A stretch of 64,000 nucleotides of DNA from CAVRAW01 sp963716135 (GTDB lineage: Bacteria > Planctomycetota > Planctomycetia > Pirellulales > JADZDJ01): positions 2,914,001 to 2,978,000 of the forward strand of contig OY970289.1 in the NCBI GenBank assembly GCA_963716135.1, in the 5' to 3' direction. Shown piece after piece: positions 1 to 9,450 of the stretch. Below the pieces are notes generated by a model. That model saw nothing but the letters and a program-made list of their open reading frames with translations. It did not search any database and was not told the origin of the DNA. The first letter of the stretch is position 1. Each line of letters begins with the position of its first letter. Both the position numbers and the translations under genes were made by a program.

Positions 1-292
1 CTCGGCTTGCTCGGGCAGATATCCGTGGCACACCACCACGCCGTCGATTCCATTTTGAAAGTGTTCTGCGCATCGAGACCAAAACGAGTGATAGTCGTCA
101 AAGTTTTCGGCATCAAATCGTTCCACCGCCACGGGAACTTGAAAGCGCACCTTCAAATCGGCCGCGCAGGCGCTCCAATTCTTCGAGGTTGCGGCCGGCA
201 AGCACCAGTCCACAGCCGCGCCGAGCCAATTCGGCATTCAGAGCGCGGGCGATTCCCGAGGTTGCTCCCACCATCACGACGTTTTCATGCAT
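1..292 (-). CDS. SDR-family oxidoreductase, DprE2-like (partial, frame break)
   Basis: The N-terminus is a Rossmann nucleotide-binding segment (VMVGATSGIARALNAELARRG, with the TSGIA fingerprint). The ATG at 292 overlaps the end of the FAD oxidase gene by 8 bases, so the two are translationally coupled. The first frame stops early, but from about position 165 another frame continues sensibly (ADLKVRFQVPVAVERFDAEN) to the window edge; a lost GC dinucleotide would join them. In actinobacteria the oxidase DprE1 and the SDR DprE2 together epimerise decaprenylphosphoryl ribose to arabinose. The order prenyltransferase, oxidase, SDR here suggests an equivalent pathway, which is inference. The C-terminus lies outside the window. 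Confidence 0.75.
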
Positions 293-1653
293 GACAATGC
301 TCCACGATTCCCACTCGGCGTGCTTGTGAGGAACTGAATCGGCAATTCGGATCCACGACAGCCTTGACGGCGCGAAACTCCGCCAGCCGTGGATACATGG
401 CCTGAAAACATTCGGCCGACATGAGCGAGTCTTTGGCCAAGTATAGCCGTCCGCCGTGCGCCAGCAAAATCTGATCGAGTTGATCACACAATTCGCGCAA
501 ATCCGCGCCGGTGTTGGCGAAGTCCAAAGCCAGCGTGTGCCCCGGCTGCAAGTACGAAAGCACTCCGCCGCTGGCTGCCCCGCTGCTTTTCAACACCGCC
601 AAAAACGACGCCTTCTGCGAAGCCGCGATCCGCTCCAAGAGCTCCACGAGGCCGCGCCGCGAAGTCTCGCGCGGAAACCAGGCCTGATATTGCACGAAAC
701 CACGCTTGCCGTAAATGCGGTTCCAGTGCGCAACCCGATCCAGCGGATAAAAGAACGAATTGTAATCGACGATCTTGACCTCGTCTTTGTGGACGCCGTA
801 ATACAGCGAATTGAAAATCCGCATGCTCCACGGCGCCACGGCCATGCCGGGCAAATTCAACGGCACTCCCAGCGGCATCTTCCGCGGCAACCGCAGCGGC
901 GCCGATCGATGCGCGGCCGGAAGCTGATCGACCGCGGCATTCTCCCCCAGCATCACCACGCTGCGCCCCAGCGACTCTCCCCGCGCCAGGCAATCGATCC
1001 ACGCCACCGAATACCGATATTTCTGATCCTCGTTGGAAAACACTTCTAGCGTCTGATCCAAATCGCGAGTCTTGCGATAGGTCACTGCCACGTAGGCCGA
1101 GGGGACCGGCACGAGTTGAATCCGTGCGCTGGTGATGCATCCGGTCAGGCCCATGCCCCCCACGGTGGCCCAAAACAGTTCGGGACGTTCTTGCGGGGAA
1201 CAACGCACTTCCTCACCGTTTGCCAGCAGCAGTTGCAAGTCCGGCACAAAACGGCCGAATGATCCGTCGCGATGATGGTTCTTCCCATGGATATCCGCCG
1301 CAATCGCGCCGCCGATGGTCACCGCCTTGGTGCCGGGAGTCGTCGGCAAAAACCAGCCTCGCGGCAAAAACACCTCGATGATTTCCGCCAGCGACACGCC
1401 CGCTTCGCACCGCAGCACGCCGCTCTCGTCGTCGAAGGCGAGCATCCGGTTCATGCCAGTCTGCACCAGCACGCCTTCGCCTCGATTGAGCGCGGAATCG
1501 CCGTATGCGCGGCCCAGTCCGCGCAATGTAGCTCGAGCGTTTGCCGGAAGTGATCGCCTCGCGCAATCCGCCTGAGCTTTCCACGTGCTCCGCGAAGCAC
1601 GATTCGCGCGGAAAGTTGCCCCAGCCGCTCAGCACGACAGGCTCGGGTTTCAC
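285..1653 (-). CDS. FAD-linked oxidase, DprE1-like
   Basis: Likely oxidises the 2-prime hydroxyl of a polyprenyl-phosphate sugar with FAD. The N-terminal half shows the FAD-binding type 4 pattern: ARGLGRAYGDSALN, then FLPTTPGTKAVTIGGAIAAD with a GKNHHRDGSFG loop, then FWATVGGMGLTG. This combination is characteristic of the DprE1/alditol oxidase group. The GTG start at 1653 overlaps the stop of the prenyltransferase (GTGA), and the reading frame supports KPEPVVLSGWGNFPRES as N-terminus. A frame break near 1520 separates the first 45 or so residues from the rest; one missing G in a GCGCGGG run would restore a continuous protein of about 455 residues, normal for the family. Confidence 0.85.
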
Positions 1654-3142
1654 GAAGGTCGCGCCCCCAACAGCCACGCCAGAAGGACGACCGTCGCCGA
1701 CAGCGCGCCTAAAACCAGGCTCATGTGGTCCTTCAGTGCAAAGACCACCGGATCATCGTGCAGTTCTTTCCGGCGCGCAGCAACCACAGCCGCGTGATCC
1801 AAAACAGAAGAATAGGGCACAATAGCCACAGTATTTTTGGCCGCGTGTACAACAGCGCCACTTGCGGGCTGCTCAGATACAGCGCGAACACCAGCGCGGC
1901 GATGTATCCGCTGGCCGGCCCCAACGTGAAGATCGTAGGTATATCGACCGACTGATAACCCCGCCCGGTGTGGTGTGTATCGGACGCCAGTTCGAGTCGA
2001 TCCAATTCGATGAAACGCTTGGCGAATGCCAGCGATAAAAAGAAGAATAATGAAAACTCGAGCATCCATTCTGATACCGGCACGCCCGCCGCATCTCCGC
2101 CGGCTTGAACGCGCAGAATGTACAATCCCGAAAGCAGGAAGACGTCGATTACCGCCTTCCGCTTCAGCCAGAAGCTGTACAGGCTGCTGGTGCCCAAGTA
2201 CAAAAGCAGAATCGCACAAAACCGCCACCGCGCCGTTCCCATCGCCAACGCAAATGCCAGTGCGATCAGGACTGGAACCGCCAACGCCACAGTCGACAAG
2301 CGAAGCTTGCCAGCTGGAATGGGTCGGGCCCGCTTCGTCGGATGACGCCGATCGGTTTCCAAATCCAGCAGGTCGTTCGTCAGATATACCGCCGAGGCGC
2401 ACGCCGAGAACGATAAGAACCCCATCAGCGCATGAACCAATCGCGCCGGCGACAGGTCGTGCGCTAAAAACGTCGGCAAAAAAATCAATAGATTCTTCGA
2501 CCACTGATGCGGCCGCAGCGCCCGCAGTAGATCTTTCCAACGCGCCGGGTTCGCTGCCACCGTCTGCATCGGCACACCCAGCAAGTTGATCCGGCGCTTC
2601 AACACGGCGCCGGGTGCGACGGCATATGCGGTCGCCGATCGCTGCCAGATGGGCAAATCGGCGGGCGCATCGCCCACGTAGGCAAACGTCTCGAATCCAT
2701 GCTCCTGACAATAGGCTTCAATAGCGCGCAGCTTATTTGTCCCTTTGAGGTTCGTCTGGCCGTCGGTCGCAAGCACTGCGTCGAACAGCCCCAAGTCATC
2801 TGCCACTCGTTGGGCAATCACCCGATCGCTTGCCGTGGCCAACACCAAATGACAGCCTTCCTCTTTGCACTTTCGCAACAGCGATACCACTTCTTGGCAA
2901 TACGGCCAAGTGGTTTCCGCCAGCGGCGCAATTTCCAATAGCCGCCGTTTCATCAGTGGCCGGCCGCCACGAAACAACCACAGCGGCGTTTTAAGAAGGA
3001 CCGCCGGCTCGACCTTCACCGCTCGAAAGAACGATTCCATCGTCACGTCCGTCGCCAGTAAACTGCCGTCCAAATCGACGAACAGCACACGGTAACCCGT
3101 GGCGCTGCGTGGCTCGGCGGGTGCAATTGAAGGTGACTGCAT
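1650..3142 (-). CDS. HAD-UbiA fusion prenyltransferase (polyprenyl-phosphate phosphoribosyltransferase-like)
   Basis: Two domains. Residues about 18-190 are a HAD phosphatase (FVDLDGSLLATD with the nucleophile Asp, YVGDAPADLPIW as the acidic motif). Residues about 205-495 are a UbiA integral-membrane prenyltransferase, with the prenyl-diphosphate motif NDLLDLETDRRHPTKRARPI near 256-275 and a second conserved helix ending LYILRVQAGG. The HAD-UbiA fusion beside a DprE1/DprE2-like pair recalls Rv3806c-type enzymes that attach PRPP to polyprenyl phosphate, the HAD part possibly removing the 5-phosphate (inference). The ATG at 3142 just before the HAD domain is chosen over an upstream in-frame ATG at 3253. 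A single lost G near 1768 shifts the C-terminus; the continuation KELHDDPVVFALKDH is in the next frame and ends at 1650. Confidence 0.85.
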
Positions 3143-3318
3143 GGGTTGATTGCTGCGGCGCGGGGAGGCGCTGTCTCGAATAGACAAAGATACCTCAAAA
3201 CCCCAGTATATCACGCCGTTTTGCTGGCTTCTTTCAGGCGCACCGTAAGACAAAACGTCGTATTTAGCCCGACTGGTGGGTCAAGTCCGGATCGCTATGG
3301 CGAACCGGAGGCGCTCGT

Positions 3319-3951
3319 CTAAACCAGCCCTTTGCGCACCGACCAAACAGCCGCTTGAGTCCGGTCCGTGACGGCGATCTTACGCAGAATGTTCTGGACG
3401 TGTTCTTTCACCGTCTCGACGCTGATTCCCAGCGATCGGCCGATTTCCTTGTTGCTCAATCCCAAGGCAATGTGACGCAGCACTTGCAGCTCTCGCTGGG
3501 TCAGCGGCACTTCCTCGTCGTCGCTGGGTGTGCGGGTGGCCATCGCTCCTTGCACCCGCTTTAGCTCGCCCGTCTTGGTCGGCGGCTGTCCGGCGGCGGC
3601 CGCATTGATCGCCGCCACCAGGTCGTGTCGCGACGATCCCTTGAGCACGTAGTCGCTTGCGCCGAAGGCCACCGCGCGCGCCACGTAAGTCGGATTGTCG
3701 TACGTCGACAACACCACCACCCGCTGATCCGGGCGGTCCTTGCGAATTTTTTCCAAGGCGTCCAGTCCGTCCGTATCCGACATCCGAATATCCAGCAGCA
3801 CGACGTCCGGCTTATGCTTTTTGGTCAATTTCACCGCCTCGTCGCCGTTTTTTGCCTCCGCAACGATTTTGATATCCGTCCCGCTTAGCAAACTCACCAG
3901 ACCGCGGCGCACTACCTCGTGGTCGTCTGCCACTAACAACTTGACGCTCAT
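3319..3951 (-). CDS. NarL/FixJ-family response regulator
   Basis: 210 residues. The receiver domain (about 1-120) has the acidic pair D9/D10, phosphoacceptor D54 (VVLLDIRM), switch residues S82/T83 and K104 (YVLKGSS). After a short linker the LuxR-type helix-turn-helix covers about 148-208, with LTQRELQVLRHIALGLSNKEIG and VETVKEHVQNILRK. It should bind DNA as a phosphorylation-controlled dimer. A GGAGGG ribosome-binding site lies 5 bases before the ATG. No sensor kinase is encoded within several kilobases, so the partner is unknown. Confidence 0.93.
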   Translation of the reverse strand: MSVKLLVADDHEVVRRGLVSLLSGTDIKIVAEAKNGDEAVKLTKKHKPDVVLLDIRMSDTDGLDALEKIRKDRPDQRVVVLSTYDNPTYVARAVAFGASDYVLKGSSRHDLVAAINAAAAGQPPTKTGELKRVQGAMATRTPSDDEEVPLTQRELQVLRHIALGLSNKEIGRSLGISVETVKEHVQNILRKIAVTDRTQAAVWSVRKGLV

Positions 3952-4231
3952 GAAACCCTCCAGGAAACATTGTCACCAGCCGCAACAGACTCGGATTAAT
4001 TTACGGCAGGTGAGCTGAAAACACAGAAACGCTTCCCGGCGTCCACCCTAAGCGAAATCGAAATCGATCCCGCGGGCGTCGGCCTCCCGTAGACGTTTTC
4101 TGTTCCGATGCAACGATTTTGCCCGACCACCCTAATTGGTCAAGCCCCTATTTCCATAATAGGCAGTCAGTGCTGCATTAGATAGCCCCGCGTTCCGTCA
4201 CCAGTTCAATGTTCGCGGCGCGTTTGTGCTG

Positions 4232-4396
4232 TTAAGAACTCAGTGGCTTCGCAAGCTGGTTCATTTTGGCCGTCAGAAATATTCGGAAGAATCGCAGTCC
4301 GGCGATGGCCACGATCACAATCAACGCCAACATTAAAGCGTACTCAATGGAGGTGGGGCCCTCTTCTTCCGCCAAGAAGCGGCGAACCTTCGTCAT
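4232..4396 (-). CDS. Flp-type IVb pilin
   Basis: A 54-residue prepilin. The leader MTKVRRFLAEEEG is followed by PTSIEYALMLALIVIVAIAG, which has the E-Y-A-L signature of Flp/Fap pilins and one hydrophobic helix. Cleavage by a TadV/PilD-type peptidase is expected just after the Gly of the leader, giving a mature pilin with the Glu at position 5. The open frame extends upstream, but the ATG at 4396 gives the normal family length. No tad/rcp/cpa assembly genes are in the window, so this is an orphan pilin locus. Confidence 0.85.
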   Translation of the reverse strand: MTKVRRFLAEEEGPTSIEYALMLALIVIVAIAGLRFFRIFLTAKMNQLAKPLSS

Positions 4397-4740
4397 CTGG
4401 CTCCGCCAAACGCCGAAATTTCTTTGCATCGCAGCGCGCGCACCACGAGCGCGTCGAATTGCCGGGGAACGGACAGAGGTTGATTCCAATTGTCTTCGCA
4501 TGCTTGCCAACCGCGGAGCAGATACAAAACGGCGCAGCGTGAGAAGATGTTGCTCGCGCGAAAGGCCAACTTCCGCTTGAGAAATATTTTCTCCGCGAAT
4601 GAGCGCAGTTGCCCCCCTTTATTGTAGGGTGAGAAAAAGCAGCGGAAAGGCTCTAACTCCTTGGCCGCGTGTAGAATTCGCAGCCCGCCCAGGGAATGTT
4701 GCCAAACCGCAACCATCGGCCGGCAGCGATGCGCCAATCG
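4397..4740. other. intergenic, no gene seen
   Basis: About 340 bases between the start of the Flp pilin gene and the end of pheS, both on the minus strand. No reading frame here has coding character and no strong terminator stem was found. It probably contains the Flp promoter, but no confident -10/-35 or -24/-12 element could be assigned. Confidence 0.4.
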
Positions 4741-5770
4741 TCAGAATTGATGCAAAAACCGCACGTCGTTCCGATAGAACTCGCGAATATCCGCCACGCC
4801 GTGCCGACGCGCGCAAACCCGCTCCACCCCCAAGCCGAATGCGAATCCCGTCACTTGCTCCGGATCGTATCCGACCGCGGCCAGAACATTCGGATCGACC
4901 ATTCCGGCGCCCCCCATCTCGATATAGCGCGTTTTCCCGCCCACTGTTTCCCAAGCCATATCCACCTCGACGCTCGGCTCGGTGAAAGGAAAGAACGACG
5001 GACGGAAGCGGATGTGCACCTCTCCGCCGAGAAAACTGGCGGCGAACAGCCGCAGCACGCTCTTCAAATCGGCCATCGTCACGTGCTTGTCGATCAACAG
5101 CCCCTCGATCTGATGAAACATCGGGTAATGCGTAGCGTCGGCGTCGTCGGGCCGGTAGACGCGCCCTAGCGAGATGATTCGCACCGGCGGCTTCTGTTTT
5201 TCCATCACGCGGATCTGCACCGTGCTGGTTTGGCTGCGCAAGAGCATCGGTCCGGTGTTGCCGACATTGGCCGTGGCTAGATAGAAATTCTCCAACGGAT
5301 CGCGCGGGATGCGATTTGGGAATGTTGAGCGCTTCGAAATTGTGCCACTCGTCTTCGACCTCCGGGCCCTCGGCCACGGTGAAGCCCAAGCGGCCCATTA
5401 TGTCTTTCAATTCCTCGATTGTTTGCGTCAGCGGATGCAGGTGGCCCATCATGATCTGACGGCCGGGCAGCGTCGGGTCGAATGGCTCGCCGCTTTCTGC
5501 CGCGCCGCCGCCGGTCAGGCGCGCTTGCGCCGCGGCCAGCGCGGACTCCAGCTCCGTCTTCACCTCATTGAATCGCTTTCCAGCGGCGGGTTTGTCCGGC
5601 CCCGGCACGGCGCCCAATCCCTTTTGCACGGTTTTGAGCCGCCCGCTTTTGGCGCCGAGAAATTCCACTCGCGCCGCTTCGACGGCTGCCGCATCCGCGG
5701 CGCTTTCAAACGCCGCCTTGCCAGCAGCGGCAAGTTCGTCGAGCTCGTTCAAAAACGTTTGCAGCGGCAC
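4741..5770 (-). CDS. pheS: phenylalanyl-tRNA synthetase alpha subunit
   Basis: Charges tRNA-Phe as part of the alpha2beta2 enzyme in the cytoplasm. The N-terminal coiled coil (about 1-90) precedes the class II core. Seen are GRQIMMGHLHPLTQTIEELKD, motif 2 as SLGRVYRPDDADATHYPMFHQIEG-like sequence, FFPFTEPSVEVD, and motif 3 FGLGVERVCARRHGV. Start is a GTG at 5770. A frame break near 5295 splits the ORF after NIPKSHPAR; the next frame continues DPLENFYLATANVGNT, and two bases missing from a GCGC run would restore about 343 residues, normal for PheS. An essential gene is unlikely to be truly broken. pheT is not adjacent, unlike the common pheST arrangement. Confidence 0.93.
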
Positions 5771-5876
5771 GCGCGCCTCGATGTCGTGAATTGATTCAGG
5801 CAGTTAATCAAATCGAAAACGTACCACAAGCAACACATTGCCTGCCAGGGCAGCAGAAGTTGGCGGCGCAAAGAAA

Positions 5877-5904
5877 AAGCCCAGGGGTTGCAACCCCTGG
5901 GCTT
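5877..5904. repeat. 28-bp perfect palindrome (AAGCCC element, copy 1)
   Basis: A perfect inverted repeat with half-site AAGCCCAGGGGTTG, in the gap between the start of pheS and the end of the next minus-strand gene. The same design recurs at 42005 and 42686. As RNA it would fold into a 12-14 bp hairpin in either direction, so it could act as a bidirectional terminator or a REP-like element. Confidence 0.8.
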
Positions 5905-5938
5905 GAGTAGTTAATGTCGCGAATCGGTCGGCGGGGGT

Positions 5939-6514
5939 TTACTTCAAAACCTTTGCGGTGTCCTTCAGAATATCTTCGGCGGCTTGGTCGGTCAGCCCGC
6001 CTGGCGGCAGCGAGTGGTTGGCCACCACTTTGCCTTTCACGTAGATCAGCACCGTCGTCTCCGCGGCTGGATTCAGTTTGTAATTGTCCGGGCCGTTGGG
6101 ATTCTTCGGCACCACGAAGGCCACGTTTTTCACGTTCGTGTCTTTGACCATTTCCTTGCTTTCTTTGGCAAGCTCTTCCGGCTTATCACCCAGCACGGTA
6201 ACGAACGAACCCATGTTGTATTCGGCCTTGTTGTTGGTCACCACGGTGTCGAGGCGCTTTACGAACCGGCCGAGGTTGCGGTCGGCTCGTCGCGAGAAGA
6301 CCATCACCATGGGACGGTTGCCCATCTTGCAGCGGTAGCACAGATCTTGCCCCACTTTTACGCCGTCGTCCGGAGCGCCAGCGACCTTCGTTACTTCAAA
6401 GGCGCCCAGCGTTTCACCCGGTTGCGGGCCGCTGTGAATTTCCGCGGCTCGCAGGCCGGCGGCAGACAGAGTTCCACACAGCACGAGAGCGAACGTGGTC
6501 ATAAACTTCATCAT
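5939..6514 (-). CDS. exported protein of unknown function, thioredoxin-like CxxC
   Basis: 191 residues starting MMKFMTTFALVLCGTLSAAGLRA, a clear signal peptide, so it acts in the periplasm. AGGAG lies 5 bases before the chosen ATG at 6514; the upstream extension of the frame has no coding look. The mature part contains VGQDLCYRCKMGNRPMVMVF, a CYRC pair followed by a hydrophobic strand that resembles the start of a thioredoxin fold, and later ETTVLIYVKGKVVANHSLP, which resembles the end of one. A redox or AhpC-like role is only a suggestion, because the rest of the chain is not recognised. Confidence 0.75.
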   Translation of the reverse strand: MMKFMTTFALVLCGTLSAAGLRAAEIHSGPQPGETLGAFEVTKVAGAPDDGVKVGQDLCYRCKMGNRPMVMVFSRRADRNLGRFVKRLDTVVTNNKAEYNMGSFVTVLGDKPEELAKESKEMVKDTNVKNVAFVVPKNPNGPDNYKLNPAAETTVLIYVKGKVVANHSLPPGGLTDQAAEDILKDTAKVLK

Positions 6515-6893
6515 CAAAACTCCTGAGACTCGTGAACGCGCCGGGCAACGCAGCGGCGATCGTATCCATCTCGTAACCATCGGATGCTCAAGCTCCTGAA
6601 AATCAAAGAGCTTGCTCGGCGTATCACGTGTGTATTTGGTACAGGTATTACAGACGGAAGGTCCGGCGCAACTTTCCGCGCCGAAGGGTAAGCCCCCCTC
6701 TGCCAGGAGGGCTCGGCAGGAAACGAACATCCGACACATCGTAGCGCAACGGACGCCCCTTGGCAAGCCGTGCAATCGCTTCGCTCCTTACAACCTCGTT
6801 CTTGACAACCCCTTGCGGCATAATAAGATGACCGTTCCGAGCGACTCCGCTCGCATGCATCGGTTCGTCTATTGCTTATCAAGGATCCAATTC

Positions 6894-7247
6894 ATGTCCG
6901 GAAACCGGCGAATCGAACTCACCATGCAGGGCGAAGTCACCGTCGTGCGCTTCGTCGATCGCAAAATTCTCGACGAAGCCAACATTCAAGAGCTCGGCAC
7001 TGAGCTGTTCAAGCTGGTGGAGCAAGAGAAGCGAAAAAGCCTGCTGTTGAACTTCTCCAACGTCGAATTCCTTTCCAGCGCCGCGTTGGGCAAGTTGATC
7101 ACGCTGGACAAAAAAATGAAGGCGCTGGGGGGCAAGCTCAAGCTGAGCAACATCCGCCCAGAAATCTACGAAGTCTTCGCCATCACCAAGCTCAACAAGC
7201 TGTTCGACATCAAGGATGACGAGGCGGACGCGCTGGCGACGTTTTGA
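6894..7247 (+). CDS. STAS-domain anti-anti-sigma factor
   Basis: 117 residues forming a single STAS domain of the SpoIIAA/RsbV type. Strand-helix layout matches the family, and the phosphorylation loop is NVEFLSSAALGKLITLDKKM, with Ser61 or Ser62 as the probable site. AAGGA lies 8 bases upstream of the ATG at 6894; the longer open frame upstream is not coding-like. Such proteins bind a GHKL-type anti-sigma kinase; candidates are encoded at 8983 and 42080. No PP2C phosphatase is seen in the window. Confidence 0.9.
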   Translation: MSGNRRIELTMQGEVTVVRFVDRKILDEANIQELGTELFKLVEQEKRKSLLLNFSNVEFLSSAALGKLITLDKKMKALGGKLKLSNIRPEIYEVFAITKLNKLFDIKDDEADALATF

Positions 7248-7249
7248 GG

Positions 7250-7372
7250 ACAGACAAGGAGACGTGAGACAATGAGACATGAGAAATCATAGTACCCTTG
7301 TCTTCCTGTCTTCCTGTCTTCCTGTCTCCCTGTCTGATGTCTCCCGGTCTGATGTCTCCCGGTCTTGCCTGC
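7250..7372. repeat. low-complexity intergenic tract with short direct repeats
   Basis: The region opens with repeats on the theme GAGACAATGAGACATGAGA and then has tandem TGTCTTCC units (about 7298-7335) followed by two copies of TGATGTCTCCCGGTC. It separates the convergent STAS and transporter genes. The purine arm (GGAGACGTGAGAC) and pyrimidine arm (GTCTCCC) are partly complementary, so transcripts could pair. Confidence 0.6.
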
Positions 7373-7373
7373 C

Positions 7374-8753
7374 TCACTCCGGCACCGGCTGCGAATAATC
7401 GTCCACGTATCCCGGCAGTGCGATCGTGAATAAGATCGCCCCCACGCCGGCAAACCCCAATAGCGAGCCGAACACGTAATCCCAGCCGTAGTTCTGCGCC
7501 ACCGTTCCCAGCCCCCAGCCGGTGACCACGGTGCTGGCGTAGCCGAAGATGCTCGTTAATCCGACGGCGGTGGCCGCCGCCCGCTTCGTGGCCAGCTTGA
7601 CTACAATCACGGCCACCAGCGCCTGCGGGCCGTAGATGAAGAATCCTGCCGCCGCCAATAGCGCCGTATTGAGCCACATCACTTTGGGCGGCGCTATCCA
7701 AAACATAAAGATCGTCGCGCCGGCCGCCAACATATAGAAAATGCACAATGGCGCCCCGCGGCCGCGGAACCACCGGTCGGTCATCCAGCCGCTGGAGATG
7801 ATGCCGACCAGCCCCGCGAATTCAAACCCTGCCACCATCCACGCGGCATCATGCAGCTCGATGCCTTTCACTTCCTTCAGCATCGTCGGGCCCCAATCGA
7901 AAATCGCGTACCTCAACACGTACACAAAGAAGTTGGCGATCGAAACAATCCAAATATATTTGTCGGAAAACACGCGCTCCCACAAGAACGCGCGAAAATC
8001 ATGAGTTGTCTGCTCAAATTCCGGCGTCGGAGCAGCCACATGCGTCCCGGCAATTTCCGGCAGGCCAACGGACTCGGGCGTATCACGCAACCACAGCAGC
8101 AGACCGCAAGCCACTGTCAGCGCGATGCCGGCGGGCACAAAAAAACAAATCTGCCAATTGCCTGGGTTGTAGGTCACCAGGTAGCCGCACAAGATCAACA
8201 CGCCGGCGCCGCCCAACGAGTGCGACGCGTTCCAGTATGCCATCTTCGTCGCCAGCTCTTTCGGCGAGAACCAGTGTGCCAACAGTCGCGCGCACGGCGG
8301 ATATCCCATCCCCTGAAAATAACCGTTGATCATCCAGATGATTCCAAACGCCAGAATTGCCGTGCTCAACCCGAACATCACGTTCAGCACGGCCGCTGCC
8401 GCCAGTCCTAACGCCATGAATTTGCGGCCATCGGCCCGGTCGCCCAGGATGCCGTTGCCGAATTTCGAAATTCCGTACAGGACTCCATGCAACGTGAGAA
8501 ACAGCCCCAGGTTCGATTTCGAGATGCCCAACTGTTTTTCCATAACCGGCATGGCGATGGACAGATTCTTCCGCACGAAATAGAAGGCCGCGTAACCGGC
8601 CGTGGTCCAAAACAAAATCCGCGGACGATAGTAAGCGTACTCCCGCTGGATTTGCTCAGGATCGGTGATTCGCGGCGCAGGCGGCGCAGGCCAGAGAAAT
8701 TTGGGCAGCCACGGCGACCCAGCTGATCCCGCTTGTGGCTCTACGGGTTGCAT
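7374..8753 (-). CDS. MFS transporter of the organophosphate:phosphate antiporter (GlpT/UhpT) family
   Basis: 459 residues with about twelve hydrophobic segments. The first loop reads YAAFYFVRKNLSIAMPVME followed by LGISKSNLGLFLTLHGVLYGISKF, the OPA-family pattern, and GYFQGMGYPPCARLLAHWFSPKE is the conserved central signature. Family members exchange glycerol-3-phosphate, hexose-6-phosphate or phosphoglycerate for phosphate across the inner membrane; the substrate cannot be told here. There are no neighbouring sugar-phosphate genes. Confidence 0.9.
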   Translation of the reverse strand: MQPVEPQAGSAGSPWLPKFLWPAPPAPRITDPEQIQREYAYYRPRILFWTTAGYAAFYFVRKNLSIAMPVMEKQLGISKSNLGLFLTLHGVLYGISKFGNGILGDRADGRKFMALGLAAAAVLNVMFGLSTAILAFGIIWMINGYFQGMGYPPCARLLAHWFSPKELATKMAYWNASHSLGGAGVLILCGYLVTYNPGNWQICFFVPAGIALTVACGLLLWLRDTPESVGLPEIAGTHVAAPTPEFEQTTHDFRAFLWERVFSDKYIWIVSIANFFVYVLRYAIFDWGPTMLKEVKGIELHDAAWMVAGFEFAGLVGIISSGWMTDRWFRGRGAPLCIFYMLAAGATIFMFWIAPPKVMWLNTALLAAAGFFIYGPQALVAVIVVKLATKRAAATAVGLTSIFGYASTVVTGWGLGTVAQNYGWDYVFGSLLGFAGVGAILFTIALPGYVDDYSQPVPE

Positions 8754-8982
8754 ACCGCGCTTCTAGAATGATCCAGCGGTCCGGGCTTTCGTTTCAGGCC
8801 TGAGCATACCGCAGCGATCTGGGGCAAGCAAACGCGGCGGCCCGATGGATCCGCGACGATTCGCCGGAGATCGGAAATTTTGCGAAAACCGCCGGCCGAC
8901 GGCAGCAACAAGCCAACCTGCTTCCTATAATTGGCCAGGGCTTTCTCAGCACACGTCGATCCGCACCACGAAACCGCTCTGC

Positions 8983-9414
8983 ATGTCAACTGAGACTCGC
9001 TGGACTTGGTCCGTCGAAGCACGGTTTCCCAGTGTGCGCGGCGGTGGACAGTATCTGATCGCCGAACTGCTTGCCGCCTTGAAGCGCGACCAGTGGAGCG
9101 AAGGCGATATCTTCGGCGTGCATCTGGCCGTGGAAGAAGCCCTGGTCAATGCCATTTGTCATGGCAATCGGTCCGACGCCAACAAGCACGTCTCGATGGC
9201 CTGTAAATTGACGTCCGACCGCGTGCTGATCGAAATCGCCGACGAAGGCAAAGGCTTTGACCCGGCTTGCGTCCCCGATTGCACCGCAGGGGAAAATCTC
9301 AAACGCCCCAGCGGACGTGGCATTATGCTCATGCGAAACTACATGTCCCGGGTAGAATACACCGACGGCGGCCATCGCGTGCTGTTGGAAAAACATCGCT
9401 CGCCGCCGGGTTGA
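8983..9414 (+). CDS. GHKL ATP-binding protein, anti-sigma serine kinase type
   Basis: 143 residues matching the HATPase_c_2 domain of RsbW/SpoIIAB-like proteins. The N box is HLAVEEALVNAICHGN (about 47-62), the G1 box DEGKGFD (87-93) and the G2 box SGRGIMLM (110-117). The ATG at 8983 gives the expected length. It could pair with the STAS protein encoded 1.7 kb upstream in a partner switch, although an intervening minus-strand gene rules out one operon. A paralogue lies at 42080. Confidence 0.88.
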   Translation: MSTETRWTWSVEARFPSVRGGGQYLIAELLAALKRDQWSEGDIFGVHLAVEEALVNAICHGNRSDANKHVSMACKLTSDRVLIEIADEGKGFDPACVPDCTAGENLKRPSGRGIMLMRNYMSRVEYTDGGHRVLLEKHRSPPG

Positions 9415-9450
9415 TTTCTCGTTTCGCGACCCCAGCCACGCTCCGCATCC

